Shown one piece after another: positions 12,401 through 25,200 of a DNA stretch of 64,000 nt. The translations under genes were made by a program, and so were the position numbers. Below the pieces are notes generated by a model. That model was given only the letters and a program-made list of their open reading frames with translations. It had not been told where the DNA came from and searched no databases. Source of the stretch: Caenorhabditis remanei (taxonomy: Eukaryota > Nematoda > Chromadorea > Rhabditida > Rhabditidae); the NCBI RefSeq assembly GCF_010183535.1, contig NC_071331.1:24180001-24244000 (forward strand), read 5' to 3'. The number at the start of each line of letters is the position of its first letter. Position 1 is the first letter of the stretch.

Positions 12401-14829
12401 CGGAACTCCACTGACCGCCTTGGCTTCATTGACTTCAGTCGATATCAAAGCAAAGGAGAAGTCGAAAGCTCTCGATGCTCTTCTCAACGACGGAGCTCTC
12501 AAAATAGATCCAACAGTGAAGAAAAACATTGAGGAGAGTAAGAAGACGTTGGATCAACTCGCCGATCTGGATCTTGAATTTGCAAGTCACATTGCTCAAT
12601 TCCAGAGTGCTCCATCTGTATTCAGTGATCTCCAGAACTTCCTCACCAATCTTCTGAGTCCGAAACAACCGACTGTTCTAGCCTCAAGGTGAGAAATCTA
12701 TCTTTTTATTCTCGAGACTTGTCGACGGGCCGGACTTGGCTATTTTCGACAAGGCTAGTTCATTCTATAACTTTTGATTTCTTTCAGAACACAGAAGGAT
12801 CCTGGTCAGCCGACTCAAAAGTCAGAAGACTCGAAAAGTGATAATGTGTAAGCGATTTTCTTATCTTCAGTTTCGGAATAGCAGCGAAAATTCGAATTTT
12901 CTTCGAATTTCCAGCTATCAAACCAGCTCATTTCATTGTTCCAAATTTTCAGATGGATTATCGTGGGTTGTGTGATTGCTGTGATCGCCTTGATCGCTTC
13001 CGGAGTTTTCATTTGTTGGAAAAAACAATGGTTTTGTTTCAAGACTACTGTAGTTCCATGTGAATGCCTGGATATGGACAAGAACGATGAGAAAGAGCCT
13101 CTAGATCCGAACATATTGCACGTGGTAGCTCATAGTCAAACGTTCGGAAGACACGCTGCTCTTTACGCCACTTGGAAACGACAGATGGACTGCGTTTCTA
13201 ATTCGAATACTTCTGAAGATCGTGCTGCACCATATATGCGCCTTTCACCTAGAAAGTATAGGTAAGTGGAGGAATTTCAGGTTTCCGACAGAGAGATAAA
13301 GCAATATTCCATTTCAGAGATATAAATATCCATCTGAATCCGACGAATGCTATACAAACGGTCCGAGTGCATGGAAATCGCTTCAGAACAAGAAAGGGAA
13401 CGATTTTTAATGTGACTCAGGTAGGATGGAATTTCAGGAAATTCGAAAACTTTTTCATTTTTCTGGAAATTTCAGAGTCCGATGAGTGCAACAGACACCA
13501 ATGATGACACAACAGGGGACTTCCTTCGTCTGATTATTGAAGATCAAACGGATTTCGTTGTAATGTGCGAGAATATGGTAGCTTGCGCCCCGTACTTCAG
13601 TCTCTATCTCGGTTCGATCGAAGTTTCTGGGTATAAAGTGTATACCGAAAGTATCCGTTATCTAGTCCAGAACTCGGAAGAAGTTCTTGTCAGAACCATC
13701 AGAATCGTCGACAAGAGAAACAAAAACATCTCAAAAACGGTTACACATTATCACATATTGAATTGGGATAAATTTGGCATTCCATCGTGTAGTTTTGAAA
13801 TGATGGCCATGATTCATAAAGAAATTGGCGGAAGTCAAGTGAGTTGAGGTTTTCAACTGGGGATTCAGGGGAAAACGGCTAAAATTATTAGCCAATTCAA
13901 TTTTCGTGTGCATCTGTGTGTCCAAATGTCCGGATATCCAAAAATTGTGGAAATTCGGTCTAATACAGCCGAATTTCACAATTTTCGTGTCTATCTGTGC
14001 GTCCGAATGTCCAGATGTCCAAAATTGTGAAAATTCGGTCAAAAACAACCAAATTTTACAATTTTAATGTCCATCTGTGTGTCTGAGTGTCCAGATGTCC
14101 AAAAATTGTGAAAATTCGGTCAAAAACAACCAAATTTTACAATTTTAATGTCCATCTGTGTGTCCGAATGTCCAGATGCCCAGAAATTCCGAAATTCGGT
14201 CAAAAACAGCCAAATTTTACAATTTTCATGTCTATCTGTGTTTCCACGTGTCCAGATGTCCAAAAATTGGGAAATTTGGGTCAAAAATCGCCAAATTTAA
14301 TGATTTTCATGTCCATCTGTGTGTCCGAATGTCCGAATGTCCAAAATTGAGAAAATTCGGACAAAAACGGCCAAATTAAACAATTTTTATGTCCATCTGT
14401 GTGTCCGAATGTCCGGATGTCCGAAAATTACGAAATTCGGTCAAAAATCGCTAAATTTAACGATTTTCATGTCCATCTGTGTGTCCGAATATTAAAAAAT
14501 AACAATTCATTTACAAACTTCAGGCGCCCGTCTTGGTTCACTGCTCGAATGGAATCGGACCCGCAATGATGTTCACAGGAATCGACTACGTCTCAAGATG
14601 GATGGAAATTGACGAGTCGATGACTTTTGAAGAGTCATTCAAACGATTAGCCGAGAAAAGACATCATTCGGTTCAAAATGTGAGACAAATCGGATGGATA
14701 CATGTTGGAGCCGTTTATATGCTGTCAGTTAATAATGAGGTGGATTTATTCGGATACAACGACATCAAGGGAATCTTCAATGATATGATCCAAAAACGTG
14801 TAGGAGTTCCGAGAGATGCTCAGATTTAA
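9415..14829 (+). CDS. WSN-domain receptor-like protein 1 with a single dead PTP domain
   Basis: Ten exons with consistent phases (9415-9460, 9513-9602, 10117-10191, 10236-10304, 10414-12688, 12788-12847, 12953-13261, 13318-13420, 13476-13838, 14524-14829) encode 1231 residues. Order: signal peptide (MIISRRLLLFNSLVI), Ser/Pro-rich segment, WSN domain at about 95-160 (ITNGIALQHGLMNG), a long helical ectodomain with N-glycosylation sites, transmembrane helix at about 873-895, and one cytoplasmic PTP-like domain. The P-loop at about 1136 reads HCSNGIGPA, so the catalytic Arg is Pro; the WPD loop reads NWDKFGIP. I infer a pseudophosphatase that may bind phosphotyrosine or act as a scaffold. Compared with genes 2 and 3 it has a different first exon, one extra intron, no coiled-coil linker and no second PTP domain. 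The donor GTCAGT of exon 1 is the weakest junction. Function unknown. Confidence 0.8.
9603..10116. other. Intron 2 of WSN-PTP gene 1
   Basis: No nested exon recognised. Unlike the equivalent introns of genes 2 and 3 it contains no GGAGCC/GGCTCC repeat tract, only a few CTGGCTCC-like scraps near 10050. Confidence 0.4.
10374..10392 (+). promoter_or_regulatory. Conserved intronic hairpin before the WSN exon, gene 1
   Basis: TGAACAAG-TGC-CTTGTTCA is a perfect 8-bp stem about 20 bp upstream of the acceptor. The same structure stands at 19866 and 31089 in front of the equivalent exons. Confidence 0.45.
13880..14500. repeat. Minisatellite in the last intron of WSN-PTP gene 1
   Basis: About seven direct copies of an 80-bp unit containing GTCCATCTGTGTGTCCGAAT, GTCCAGATGTCC and AATTCGGTCAAAAA. 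Shorter relatives with 'GGACATCCGGACATC' occur at 16.8-18.1 kb and 29.6 kb. Confidence 0.75.
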
Positions 14830-15223
14830 TGGATCTCAACTTGGAATTTATTACTCGATGAAATGGAATTTGACTACTCGAATTAAGTTTATGTGTGTGT
14901 GAAATGGATTAAAAGAGAGAACTTTTTGATTTTTAATGAGAACTGGATTTGGATTTGAAATGCTATGAATGAATGAATTGTGAATTTGAATTTGGGTTTT
15001 CTAGCGAAAAATTACAGATTTTGGAGGTTAGAATCACGGAAAATGGAAAAAATTTGAATTTTTTTATGGAAAAATTTTCCATTTTTAGCGATTTCCAGTG
15101 TATTTTCGTGTTTCTGCGCATTTTTTTGGAGGTTTGCGCATTTTCCGTGCCTTGGCGCAATTACAGTGTTTGTGCGCATTTTCCGTGCCTCCTTGACGCA
15201 CTTCTCGTGCTATTCAAACTCAC
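14830..15223. other. 3' flank of WSN-PTP gene 1
   Basis: 3' untranslated region and AT-rich sequence, then 'GCGCATTTTCCGTGCC' repeat words (about 15105-15210) that also flank shq-1 exon 3 at 6790-6860. This marks the left edge of the duplicated shq-1/ulp-3 block. Confidence 0.45.
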
Positions 15224-15607
15224 AAATATCTGCCCTCATCAAACGCCTCCCAATCTCTCTTCGTCATTTCCTCTAATCTCATCTGAATTTCGACGTCTTC
15301 TGGATTCTGAATATCCACTAGATTCCCAATTTCTCCTCGTAATCTCTCGATGATTCCAATCTTTGTCCATCCGAATCCATAACCGAATTTCTTGATTTCA
15401 GTATCACTTTTCGGCGTTTCAGCACTCGGAATCTCCTGATCGACGAGGAATTCGTTGCCTTCTGAATCCTTCACTACTTTGTAACCTGAAAAAATCGATT
15501 TCTCTCAATTTTACGCTAAAAATGATTTGAAAATCGATGATTTACCTCAAAAATTGGGTGGAAATGTGAAAACGAACATGAATGATCCAGAAGACCGGAG
15601 TGAGCAT
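15224..15607 (-). pseudogene. Broken partial duplicate of shq-1 (exons 1 and 3)
   Basis: 15607-15546 copies shq-1 exon 1 (MLTPVFWI...) but lacks an internal stretch of about 80 bp; exon 2 is absent; 15485-15224 copies the 3' part of exon 3 including FGYGFGW and DEGRYL, with its 5' part missing. The phases of the two pieces no longer fit (2 versus the 1 needed), so a joined product would leave the SHQ1 frame. It sits just downstream of the intact ulp-3 exon 2, as real shq-1 sits downstream of the truncated one. Confidence 0.85.
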
Positions 15608-16296
15608 CTGGAAATAAGGAAATAGAAGAAAATTGAGGTTTGAAATAGAAAAAATTGTATTTTAACAAGGAAATAGGGTTTTTGAATGAAAAACAAACCG
15701 GTTTTGTGGGAAAAACGGCGGTTTTTGGACTAAAAATGTGTTTTCGAACGATAAAAAGTGGGTTTTCAGCATTTTTATCAACTTTTGGTTAAACTTGAAT
15801 ATTTTTCCATTGAAAATTAAATTTTGGAGCTGGCAAATAGATTTCCCGTTCAAAAAATAGATTTTTCACTCCAAAAATCGTATTTTTCATCCAAGAAACT
15901 TTTTTGACGGGAAATCTGAAATTTTTCTGGTAAACTCGTATATTCGACCGGTTTTTCGTATTCTTCCATTCAATATTATTAATTTTCCTTCATTTTACAG
16001 TTTAAACTCTCAAAATATCACATTTTTCCCTCAAAAACCGTCTAAAAACGACCCAAACCAACTTGCTCGTCAAATCGTGGGCATTGTACGCAGTGACACC
16101 GTCACTGCGTACAATGTACCAGATCCGACGCGCAAGTTTGATTGGGAGTAATTTCAGCGATTTTCAGATAATTTTGTGAGGTTTTTTCGCTGAAATATGA
16201 TGAAAAATTCAGTAAAAATGGGTTTTGAGACCCAAATAAATCGAAAAAATGATGAAAAATTGAGTAAAAATGCAAAAATTATTTATTTCCATTAAT
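15608..16296. other. Duplicated spacer between the shq-1 fragment and ulp-3
   Basis: Diverged copy of 8030-8957: the same phrases and order, including the inverted-repeat element at 16062. No gene seen. Confidence 0.5.
16062..16136. repeat. Short inverted-repeat element, copy 3
   Basis: Best-preserved copy. Ends CTTGCTCGTC and GACGCGCAAG are inverted with one mismatch; the inner arms CATTGTACGCAGTGAC and GTCACTGCGTACAATG are perfectly complementary. Non-autonomous, MITE-like size (75 bp). Confidence 0.75.
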
Positions 16297-19200
16297 TTAT
16301 TCAAAATTCAATATCAAATCTCTCCAAAAACTCCTCGTTTTCTCGATTTTCTCCATCGATTCGACCGATTTGATATCCCGTTTCTCCACCAAAACACTCA
16401 AAAAATTCGCCACGTAGAGTCCGCAATCCGTGGAGTTTCTCTGTTGAAGACAACTCGCCGACACGATTTCCGTCCCGATTTTTCTCTGTTTTACCAATTT
16501 TTTCGATTTTTTTGCGAGGATTTCAGCGGTTTGATGATTGTATCGGCTGGAAGAATCAAAGTGGAAGAAGGTGTCAGATGGGCGGTCGAATAGGAGAAGA
16601 GACCAGTGGGAACCACCATTCGGTCGGGTGACGTCCGTGTTGTTGTTTGTTATGAAGGCGATCTGGAAAAATGAGATTTTTAGGAAGAAATTTATAAAAA
16701 TTTGAGAATTTTGGTGTCAAAAATTGGATTTTGTAGGGAGAAATTTATAAAAAATGAGATTTTTGATAGGAAAAATGAGATTTTCGTACGAAGATCTGGA
16801 AAAAAGGTGATTTTTCGAGTTGGAATTGGCATTCGGACGGACATCCGGACATCCGGACACACAGAAATTCTAAAAAATACTGGATGATTGGAGGAAAAAT
16901 CATGAAAATTGGAGTTTTTGATGTTAAAAATGAGGATTTTTGAGGGAAAATCAATGAAAATTGGGGTTTTTAATGCATTTTTCAGATAAAAATTTAATTT
17001 TTCCAAAAAAAATGTGAAGAATAAGGACATCTGGAAACACAGACAGACTAGAATTGTTATGAAAATACAGATTTTCAGTAGACCAATAAAAAATTCCAAC
17101 ATTTTTGACCGAAAAAACCGAAAAATTCTGGAATTTTCAATGAAAATGACTGAAAAATGAGATTTTTAGAGGGAAATTCATGAAAATTGAGGTTTTTTAT
17201 TGTGAAAAATGAAGATTTTCGAGGGAAAATCAATGAAAATTGGGATTTTTAAGGCATTTTCCAGATAAAAATTGAATTTTTCCAAAAAAAAATATGAAGA
17301 AGAAGGACATCCGGGCATCGGGAAACACAGACAGACAAGAATAGTTGAAAAAACGGATTTCAGTAGGAAATTGAGTTTTTCAGTGAATTTTTCTGATAAA
17401 AATTGATTTTTTTCGAGGGAAATATGAAGAATATGGACATCCGGACATCCGGAAACACAGACAGACTAGAATAGTTCTAAAAATAGAGATTTTGAGTAGA
17501 AGAAACGGGTTTTTTCACTTTGAAAACCAAAAATAACTTTTTTTTCGAACATTTTTGACCGAAAAAACCGAGAAATTCTAGAATTTTCAAGAAAAATGAC
17601 TGAAAAATGAGATTTTTGAGGGAAAAGTTATGAAAATTGGGGTTTTTGATGTCAAAAAATGGGATTTTTGAGGGAAAATCTCGGAAAATTGGGGCTTTTA
17701 ATGCATTTTTCTGATAAAAATTGAAGTTTTCCAAAGAAAATTTGAAGAAGAAGGACATCCGGACATCGGGAAACACAGACAGACTGAAATTATCCTAAAA
17801 AAAAACAGATTTTGAGTCGAAGCCACCCCAGACACATTTCCAGTTAAAAACGCCAATTTTTCAAAATTTTTCGTTCAAAAAATTTGAGAAAAAATGAAAA
17901 AAACTCTTTTTAGAACAATTCTAGTCTGTCTGTGTTTCCAGATATCCAGATGTCCTCACCATCAGAAAAATGCAAATTTTTATCTGAAAAGTGCACAAAA
18001 AAACCCAATTTTCATGTAATCTCCAGTCGTTTTTCTTGAATTTTTTTCAAATTTTTTGGTCAAAAATGTTATTTTAGAACAATTCGAGTCTGTCTGTGTT
18101 TCCAGATATCAGGATGTCCTCATTCTACACATTTTCAGTGCAAAAAATAAAAGAATTGAATAAAAACGTGAAAAAATCGGCTTCACGTTTTCCGATCAAA
18201 AAAACAGAAAAATAAAAGTCTCCACGTGGCGACCTTTCCCCTCGAAAACAAAAACAAATTCCACGTTGACCTCGGCCCCGCCCCCTTTTCCAACGTGGAA
18301 TTCGAATGTCAATGTGGAATTGACATTAGTCGAATTCAATTAGTATCGCAAATTAAAACGATATCCAAAGCGAACTGATGAAACTTTGTGTATTCCTCTC
18401 AGTCGCCACAGCTACCGGTAAGTGATTCGAAAGGAGCCCCGCCCATCAGAATTCTCTCGAATTTCAGCGATCTACGCAACCACCAGCCATCGCCGCTATT
18501 ATGCGAGTGACAATCACCGGGATTACCCGAATTTCTTCGACGATCCAAGGACCTCTTCAGGTATTTCGGAACGGGGGAAGAGAGGGATGGAGGGGTGGTG
18601 GAAGGAGCTGGGAGCTGGGAGCCAGGAGCCAGGAGCCGGGAGCCAGGAGCCGGGAGCCAGGAGCCGGGAGCCTGGAGCTGGGATCCTGGAGCATGGAGCC
18701 TGGGGCCGGGAGCCGGGTGCACAAATAGCAGGTAGAGGTCCCTGGCTCCAGGATTCTGGTTCTTGGCTCCAAGATACTGGTTCTTGGATCCAGGATTCGT
18801 CCAGGGCTCCGCTCCAGGACTCCGGGATTCTCCAGGATTCTGGATTCTGGCTCCGAGATTCTGGATCTTGGCTCCGGGATTCTCCAGGGCTCCAGGATTC
18901 AGGCTCCGGCATTTTGGCTCCAGGATGTAGCTTCAGGATTCTCCGGGGCTCCAGAGCTCTCCAGGGCTCCTGGATTCTGGTTTTTGGCTCCAGGATTCTT
19001 TCTTCTGGCTCCAAGATTCTGGTTCTTGGCTCCGAAGCTTCAGAATTCAGGGATTTCGGATCCGAACCTTCGGGCTCCAGCATCGTGGTTCTTGGCTCCA
19101 GAATTCTCCGGGCTCCAAGATTCTGGTTCTTGGCTCCGAAGCTTCTGAATTCAGCGCTTTTGGCTCCGAACCTTCAGAATTCAGACATTTTGGCTCCGAA

Positions 19201-22200
19201 CTAAAATCTTCTAAATTTCAGGCTCCCGATCCGCCAACTCCCATTCTTCATCTGACTCCTCTCCTGACTCTCCTTCTCCTGGCTCTCCTTCCGATTCTTC
19301 TCAACGATCCATCCGCTCCGCCCCATTCCCAGAACACTCCGACGACTTCAGCAATCCACACATCCGCACCATCAGAAGTGGTAAGTGGGTGGCATTGTGT
19401 TGAGCTTGGACTGCATAGTCCCACAGCTGCCAGCGCGCAGGGTACTGGACGGTGTCTTCCCAGCAGCGGGGAAAATTCGCTCTATTCCAATTTCTTGATA
19501 CTGCACCCACACTTTTTACTATATAGCTGCGATCAGGGCTGTCACTTGGCTGGTCGCGGAGTTTCGTTTGAAACAGAGATGGGCGCGATTGACGCCCGGC
19601 GGTACTGTATTTTCCAGCGACAGCGGATCTTTTCCTGCGTCTCTCACTGTCGGCAGTTGTGCCGCGCGCTCTCTCGTCTTTTTCACTTATTTCAATCGGC
19701 GCCCACCTCTTGTTTGAAATACTCGCAGCCAGCCACGGCTTCTGACAGTCCTGGCCGGGATACTCAAAAACCAGCGGGATTTCACTCGCCGGTACTCTGC
19801 GTGCTGCGCTCAGTGTATCAATTTGACTATTTTTTCCGGTTTTCTTTCAATTTCGTGTTTTTAACTGAACAAGTGTCTTGTTCATACTAGATTTCTCATT
19901 TTCAGTCGAAGAATCCGCCGACTACCTGAAGCACACCACCATTCTTGCCCATCTTGTCAACGGGATCGCCCTTCAGCATGGATTGATGAATGGAACGATA
20001 CCACCTAGTGATGCTGTCGGAGAGCTTCTCAACTTTGGGTCCGTAGCCGTGTCATCGATTGTGAACTTCAAGAAAGATGGAATCAATACTCTGATTGAGA
20101 AACTGAAAAGTGTCCAATCTGACATCAATCCGAATTTCAAAGACTACGAAAAAATAGCTCTACAATGGAATGAGTTGATTCTCGAGGTTTCGAAGATCGG
20201 CGACGTTAAGAGTCTCACTGGAATCGGTCCATATTTGCAAGTTCTTGATGATTTTCATAAGAACTTCAATTTTGACTCGTTTGAAAAACCAGGAACATCT
20301 TTTGCCACTGGAAAGAGCGACTTAGAGTACATTAAAAGTCTTGATGCAACTAACTCGGGTAACTTCGGGAAACTATCTACTTTGAAAAAAGATTTAAAAG
20401 ATGCGATATCCTCACTTACTGATTTCAAATCGTGCTCCGATGAACTCAGGAATAAGTATAAACCACTGGAAAACGGTCCCACAGTATTTGCACCAGTTGA
20501 GAAAACAATTACTGTTTCCGAAAAAAGGATGACATTGTCGAATACACTGATAGAAAAGAAACATGCTGATCCTATTAAGAAAAACATCAACGTTGCTCTT
20601 CAAGTCTCCGAATATGCTCAAACTGCTCAAAAAGAAGTTTCATACATGAACAACCTTGCTGAATCAATAAGTGCGCCTGGCTCTATCGAAAGGAAGTACA
20701 CAAACGGATTTCCCAATGGTCTCGCGGACTTGAAACCACTGCTCAATGATGTTCGGGATCGATGGATTCAAGAAGTCGTCAACATCACTGGAGCTAATCC
20801 GATCGTATTGACAGATGGATTAGAACCATTGTTCCGATTTCAAAAACAACTGGAAGAGATCGATGAGAAGATGAGTCCAATTTCCACAACCACTAACATG
20901 AATAAGGCACTTTCCGACTTCAAAAAACTTCAGAAGGGTTTATCCGATTTGAAATCCGAATCAGTTGACCTAGTTGAGGATTTGTTCGAGAAGCTGAGCA
21001 AAACTCAATTCGCCCCACTTGCAAAGAGCACTTATGCAGAGAGTGTAAAGAGCATAAAAACGGCGAAGGATCTGCAAGAACTTCCCGATGCAGCAAGTGA
21101 GGCGCTGAAAGGGTTAGATGTCGCGAAATTGAACAAGGAGGTCGATAAGTTGTTTGATTCTCTCGGGTTCAAGAACTTTAGTGATGCATCAGGATCTCAG
21201 AAAGAATTCAAATCCGTGTTTAAGAAGATCAAAGATGAGGACGGACTGAAGAATATAAGAAAGTTTATCAAGACATTTATAGACGGATTCGAAAAAATTA
21301 TTTCGACGACGAATGGGGGACTGAAAGATAGAGTCGAGCAAATTCTCAAAAACAAAGATACCATCAATAAATTCACGGGAATTGATGGTGAAATAGCAAA
21401 TGTGCATGGGTTTTTGAAACCACTTAAAGCTAACTCAGAGAAGGTTTCTCAAGCCATCAAAGCGTATCGACAGTTGAGAGATATTCGTCTTGAAGACATA
21501 CCCGTTTTTGAGACTGTTGCCTCTGCAATATCCGACGTAGCTCAAGATCTAGCACACGTCAGCACGATTCCAGATGAAATGAAGAAAGGTGTGAGTCAAG
21601 CAACCACTGAAATCAATAAACTTCCGGATTCGTTGGCTAAATCTGATGTCATCGGGCAGTCTGTCAACTCACTCCGCAGTGCTTTTGCATTGAGAGATTT
21701 GAAGAAGAAAGTCGAAAAACTCAAGAACATCGATTCTGCAGTTCAGGCCGTGATCCAGAAGATTTGGGGAAACTACAAGGAGGATATGGCTGAATTGGAG
21801 AAGACACTTGGTGATATTGAACGATTCGAAAAGAATCTCAACGTCTCCAATCTGACGACAATCGGTGCTTACGGAACTCCACTGACCGCCTTGGCTTCAT
21901 TGACTTCAGTCACTTTCAAAGCAAAGGAGAAGTCGAAAGCTCTCGAAGCTCTTCTCAACGACGGAACTCTCAAGTTGGATCCAACAGTGAAGGAAAACAT
22001 TGAAGCCAGCCAGAAGACGTTGGATCAACTCGCCGATCTGGATCTTGGATTCGCTAGTCACTCAACTCAATTCCAAAGTGCTCCATCTGTATTCAGTGAT
22101 CTCCAGAACTTCCTCACCAAACTTCTACAAGTTCCGATGAGTCCGAGACAGCCGAGTGGTCAAGTTCCAGGGTAAGAAATCTAATTCTTCCTAATTTATC

Positions 22201-25200
22201 TAATTTTGATATTCTTTCAGAGCTCAAGGTGGTCCCGGTGGAGCAGATGCAATCCAGCAAGGTCAGACGTCAAAAGAGGAGGAGAAGGGATTTCCGTAAG
22301 TATTGATTTTGGGATCTTTGGGACAGCGCTCCACCGAAATGTGCTCTTTTCTTCGGTTTCGGTAGAGCGCGGTTGCATTTTTTTTTTTCAAAACTGTAAT
22401 GGCATTCTTACAGATGGTACTACATCGTTCTCATCGTTCTCGTCTCGCTTGGTGGAGGTGGAGGTGCTGCAGTTGGCGTCTTCCTTTGGCACAAAAGATC
22501 TCAATTGAAGAAATGGCTGGAGAAATTGCTCTATTGGATTCGATCCAATGCGTTGAGAAATGTAGAGAGCGCCATTTCGGTTCACAGCAATCACGTTGAG
22601 AGAATAGGCTTGGAGGCTAGAAGTTGGACACCGACAGAGAATACTGTTGCAGTGACAAGGAAACGGTAGGTCGAATAAGTAACCCTCTCAACGAAACACT
22701 ATTTTCTTACAGCCGTGCCGATCTTCAATGTAATCACGATTCTGCAGTTCTTTTGCCATTAGTCGATAAGGAGAAAAACGTGATGATCTATGCCAACACA
22801 ATCAAAACGAAGAAGGGGCTCAAACTCATTGCGACTCAAGTAAGTTGCGACATCTGACATAATCTGGGGTGCCTTTGACGCGTTTCTAACTGAAAATGTG
22901 TCTGGGGTGCGTTCGACGCGTTGTTAGCGGAAGGATGAGAGACTGGGGTGCCTTTGGCGCGTTTTCCATCGAAAAACAAAGTCGCGGGTGTACCTTTGAC
23001 GCGTTTTTAAATCGAAAATTGAGTGTCTGGGATGCCTTTGACGCGCTTCTAACTGAAAATGTGTCTGGGGTGCCTTTGGCGTGTTTTTAACTGAAAATGT
23101 GTCTGGGGTGCGTTCGACGCGTTGTTAGCGGAAGGATGAGAGACTGGGGTGCCTTTGGCTCGTTTTCAATTTTAAAAAAGTCGCTGTGACACGTTTTTAA
23201 TCAAAAATTGAGTGTCTGGGGTGCCTTTGACGCGTTTTCAACAAGAATATGTCGCTGGGGCGCCTTCGACGCGTTTTTAACTGAAAATGTGTCTGGGATG
23301 CCTTTGACGTGTTTCTAACTGAAAAAGTGTCTGGGGTGCCTTCGACGCGTTGTTAGCGGAAGAAAGAGAGCTGGGGTGCCATTGGCGCGTTTTCAATCGA
23401 AAAAAAAAGACGCTGGTGCACCTTTGACGCGCTTTTTAATCGAAAATTGAGTTCCTGGGGTGCCTATGGCGCGTTTTAAGCGCTGAAAAATGAGAAGTTG
23501 GGGTGCCTATGGCGCGTTTTCAACAAGAAGACGTCGCTGGAGTTCCTTTGACGCGTTTCTAATTGAAAATTGAGTGACTGGGGTGTCGTTGACGCGTTTT
23601 TAGCGGAAAAATGTGAGACTGGGGCGCCTTCGACGCGTTTTAACGGAAATAGTGTCTAGGGTGCCTTCGACGCGTTTTTAGCTGAATGATAATACTGATA
23701 AAATCGACATAATTCATTCCAGGCACCATCGATAAATACCGAATTCTGGATGATGGTAATGCAAGAGAATTCCGATTTCGTTATCTCGATGTGTAGCGAT
23801 CAAGAGATGACAGCACTCGAATGTTCATATTATCCTCACAAAGTTAACGAGAAGGTAGATTTCGGTTCATATTCTGTATGTCTGAAGGAAGAGAAGCTGA
23901 CTGCCAGCAAGAAAGTCAAACAGAGGACTATGACAGTTACAGATAACTCCAGCAAAGAGTGAGTGTGCACTTTTAGGAAATAGAAATTTCAAATGAATAA
24001 TTTCAGGAAAAAGACGAAAACTCTGACGCACTTGCAGTCGTTCAACTGGCCAGTCGACACTATTCTTGACGATCACGTTGAATCTCTTGAAATTCTGGAT
24101 CTGGTGAAAGATAGTACGGTAAGTCCCATTATTTTGCACCGAAATTGGTCAGACTTTTGAAAAATCAATAAAATTCCAGACTCCAATCATCGTACACTGT
24201 GCAGATGGAGGCTCGAAGACAATGTCACTCATCGGACTCCAATATGTCTACGAGGAGGTGAAGGATGATCCCAGCAAGGACTTTGACGATTTGGTGGTTG
24301 AAATGTGTAACAAGACGTGGCACAGCATCAAGGAAAACGTTTTCACAGCTTGGATCGCTTCTGGTGTACGCATTCGACTCATTACCGTAAGTAGTTTGTC
24401 AAAATAGGTACACACTCAAAGGGAGGAGAGATCTAACGAAAAGAGCTCGTAAATCGACACTAGGAAGCTCATCCGCCTAGAACTCCGTAAATCCTTCCAT
24501 AACTGCCGTAAATTTACACTTAGCTCCCAGTAAATCCACCCATTGCTCCCTGTAAATCCACTTATAGCTTTTACAATGTCTATTGTTTCAGGAGTTCGAA
24601 TTCCACAATGAGGAAGCATCGTACACAACCGACAAAGAAGTTTTGAAAAAGATGAAGGTGGCTCTCGAAGAGAAAAGAGTTGCGGATACAAAAGCTGAAG
24701 AAGCCAGAAGACGCCAAGCTGAGCAAGATGAGCAAGATAGAGTGGATCGTGAAAAACGGCAGGCCGAAGCAGACCAGATAAAAGACGCAGAGATCAAGAA
24801 TCTCAAGGTTGTAGCTGAGACAAAGGAAGCAGAGAAGGCTCAATTGGTTCAGCAAGCGGAAATAGATAAGGCAGCGGCTCTACAGCGTGCAGAGGAAGAG
24901 CGGAAGGAAAAAGAACGCGCGGAGCTGAAGAAAAAAATCCAGCAGTGGATCAAAAAGCAGCGCTGCACTGACATCAACAAGCTCTTCGCGTTGCATAGTG
25001 GAATATTGAAAGCGATGGATGTGGGACATCGTGACAAAAAGAAAGCACTGGATGAACTTCCAATACCAAAACATCGGTACGTTGCCTCTCAATCTCCCGT
25101 GCTTGCTCATTATAAATACAATTTTCAGCTTCGCCTTCTTGTGTAATCCGGACACTGCGGTGATTGTTAAGTCGAGGGGCGAACGGATTCCGATCCATGC

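Noticed and set aside
14087..14379. Overlapping open frames rich in CVRMSRCPE-type repeats
   Set aside because: Translation of the 80-bp minisatellite in the last intron of gene 1.
13476..14829. Active tyrosine phosphatase in WSN-PTP gene 1
   Set aside because: The P-loop lacks the catalytic Arg and the WPD Asp is displaced, so an active site cannot be supported.
18422..19204. 260-codon open frame over the GGAGCC/GGCTCC tract, and similar frames on the other strand
   Set aside because: Low-complexity translation of a simple repeat lying between clear splice sites of WSN-PTP gene 2. Open in several frames at once.
19378..19890. 170-codon open frame in intron 3 of gene 2
   Set aside because: No family resemblance, not conserved in frame in the equivalent gene 3 intron, and removing it joins flanking exons in the correct phase.
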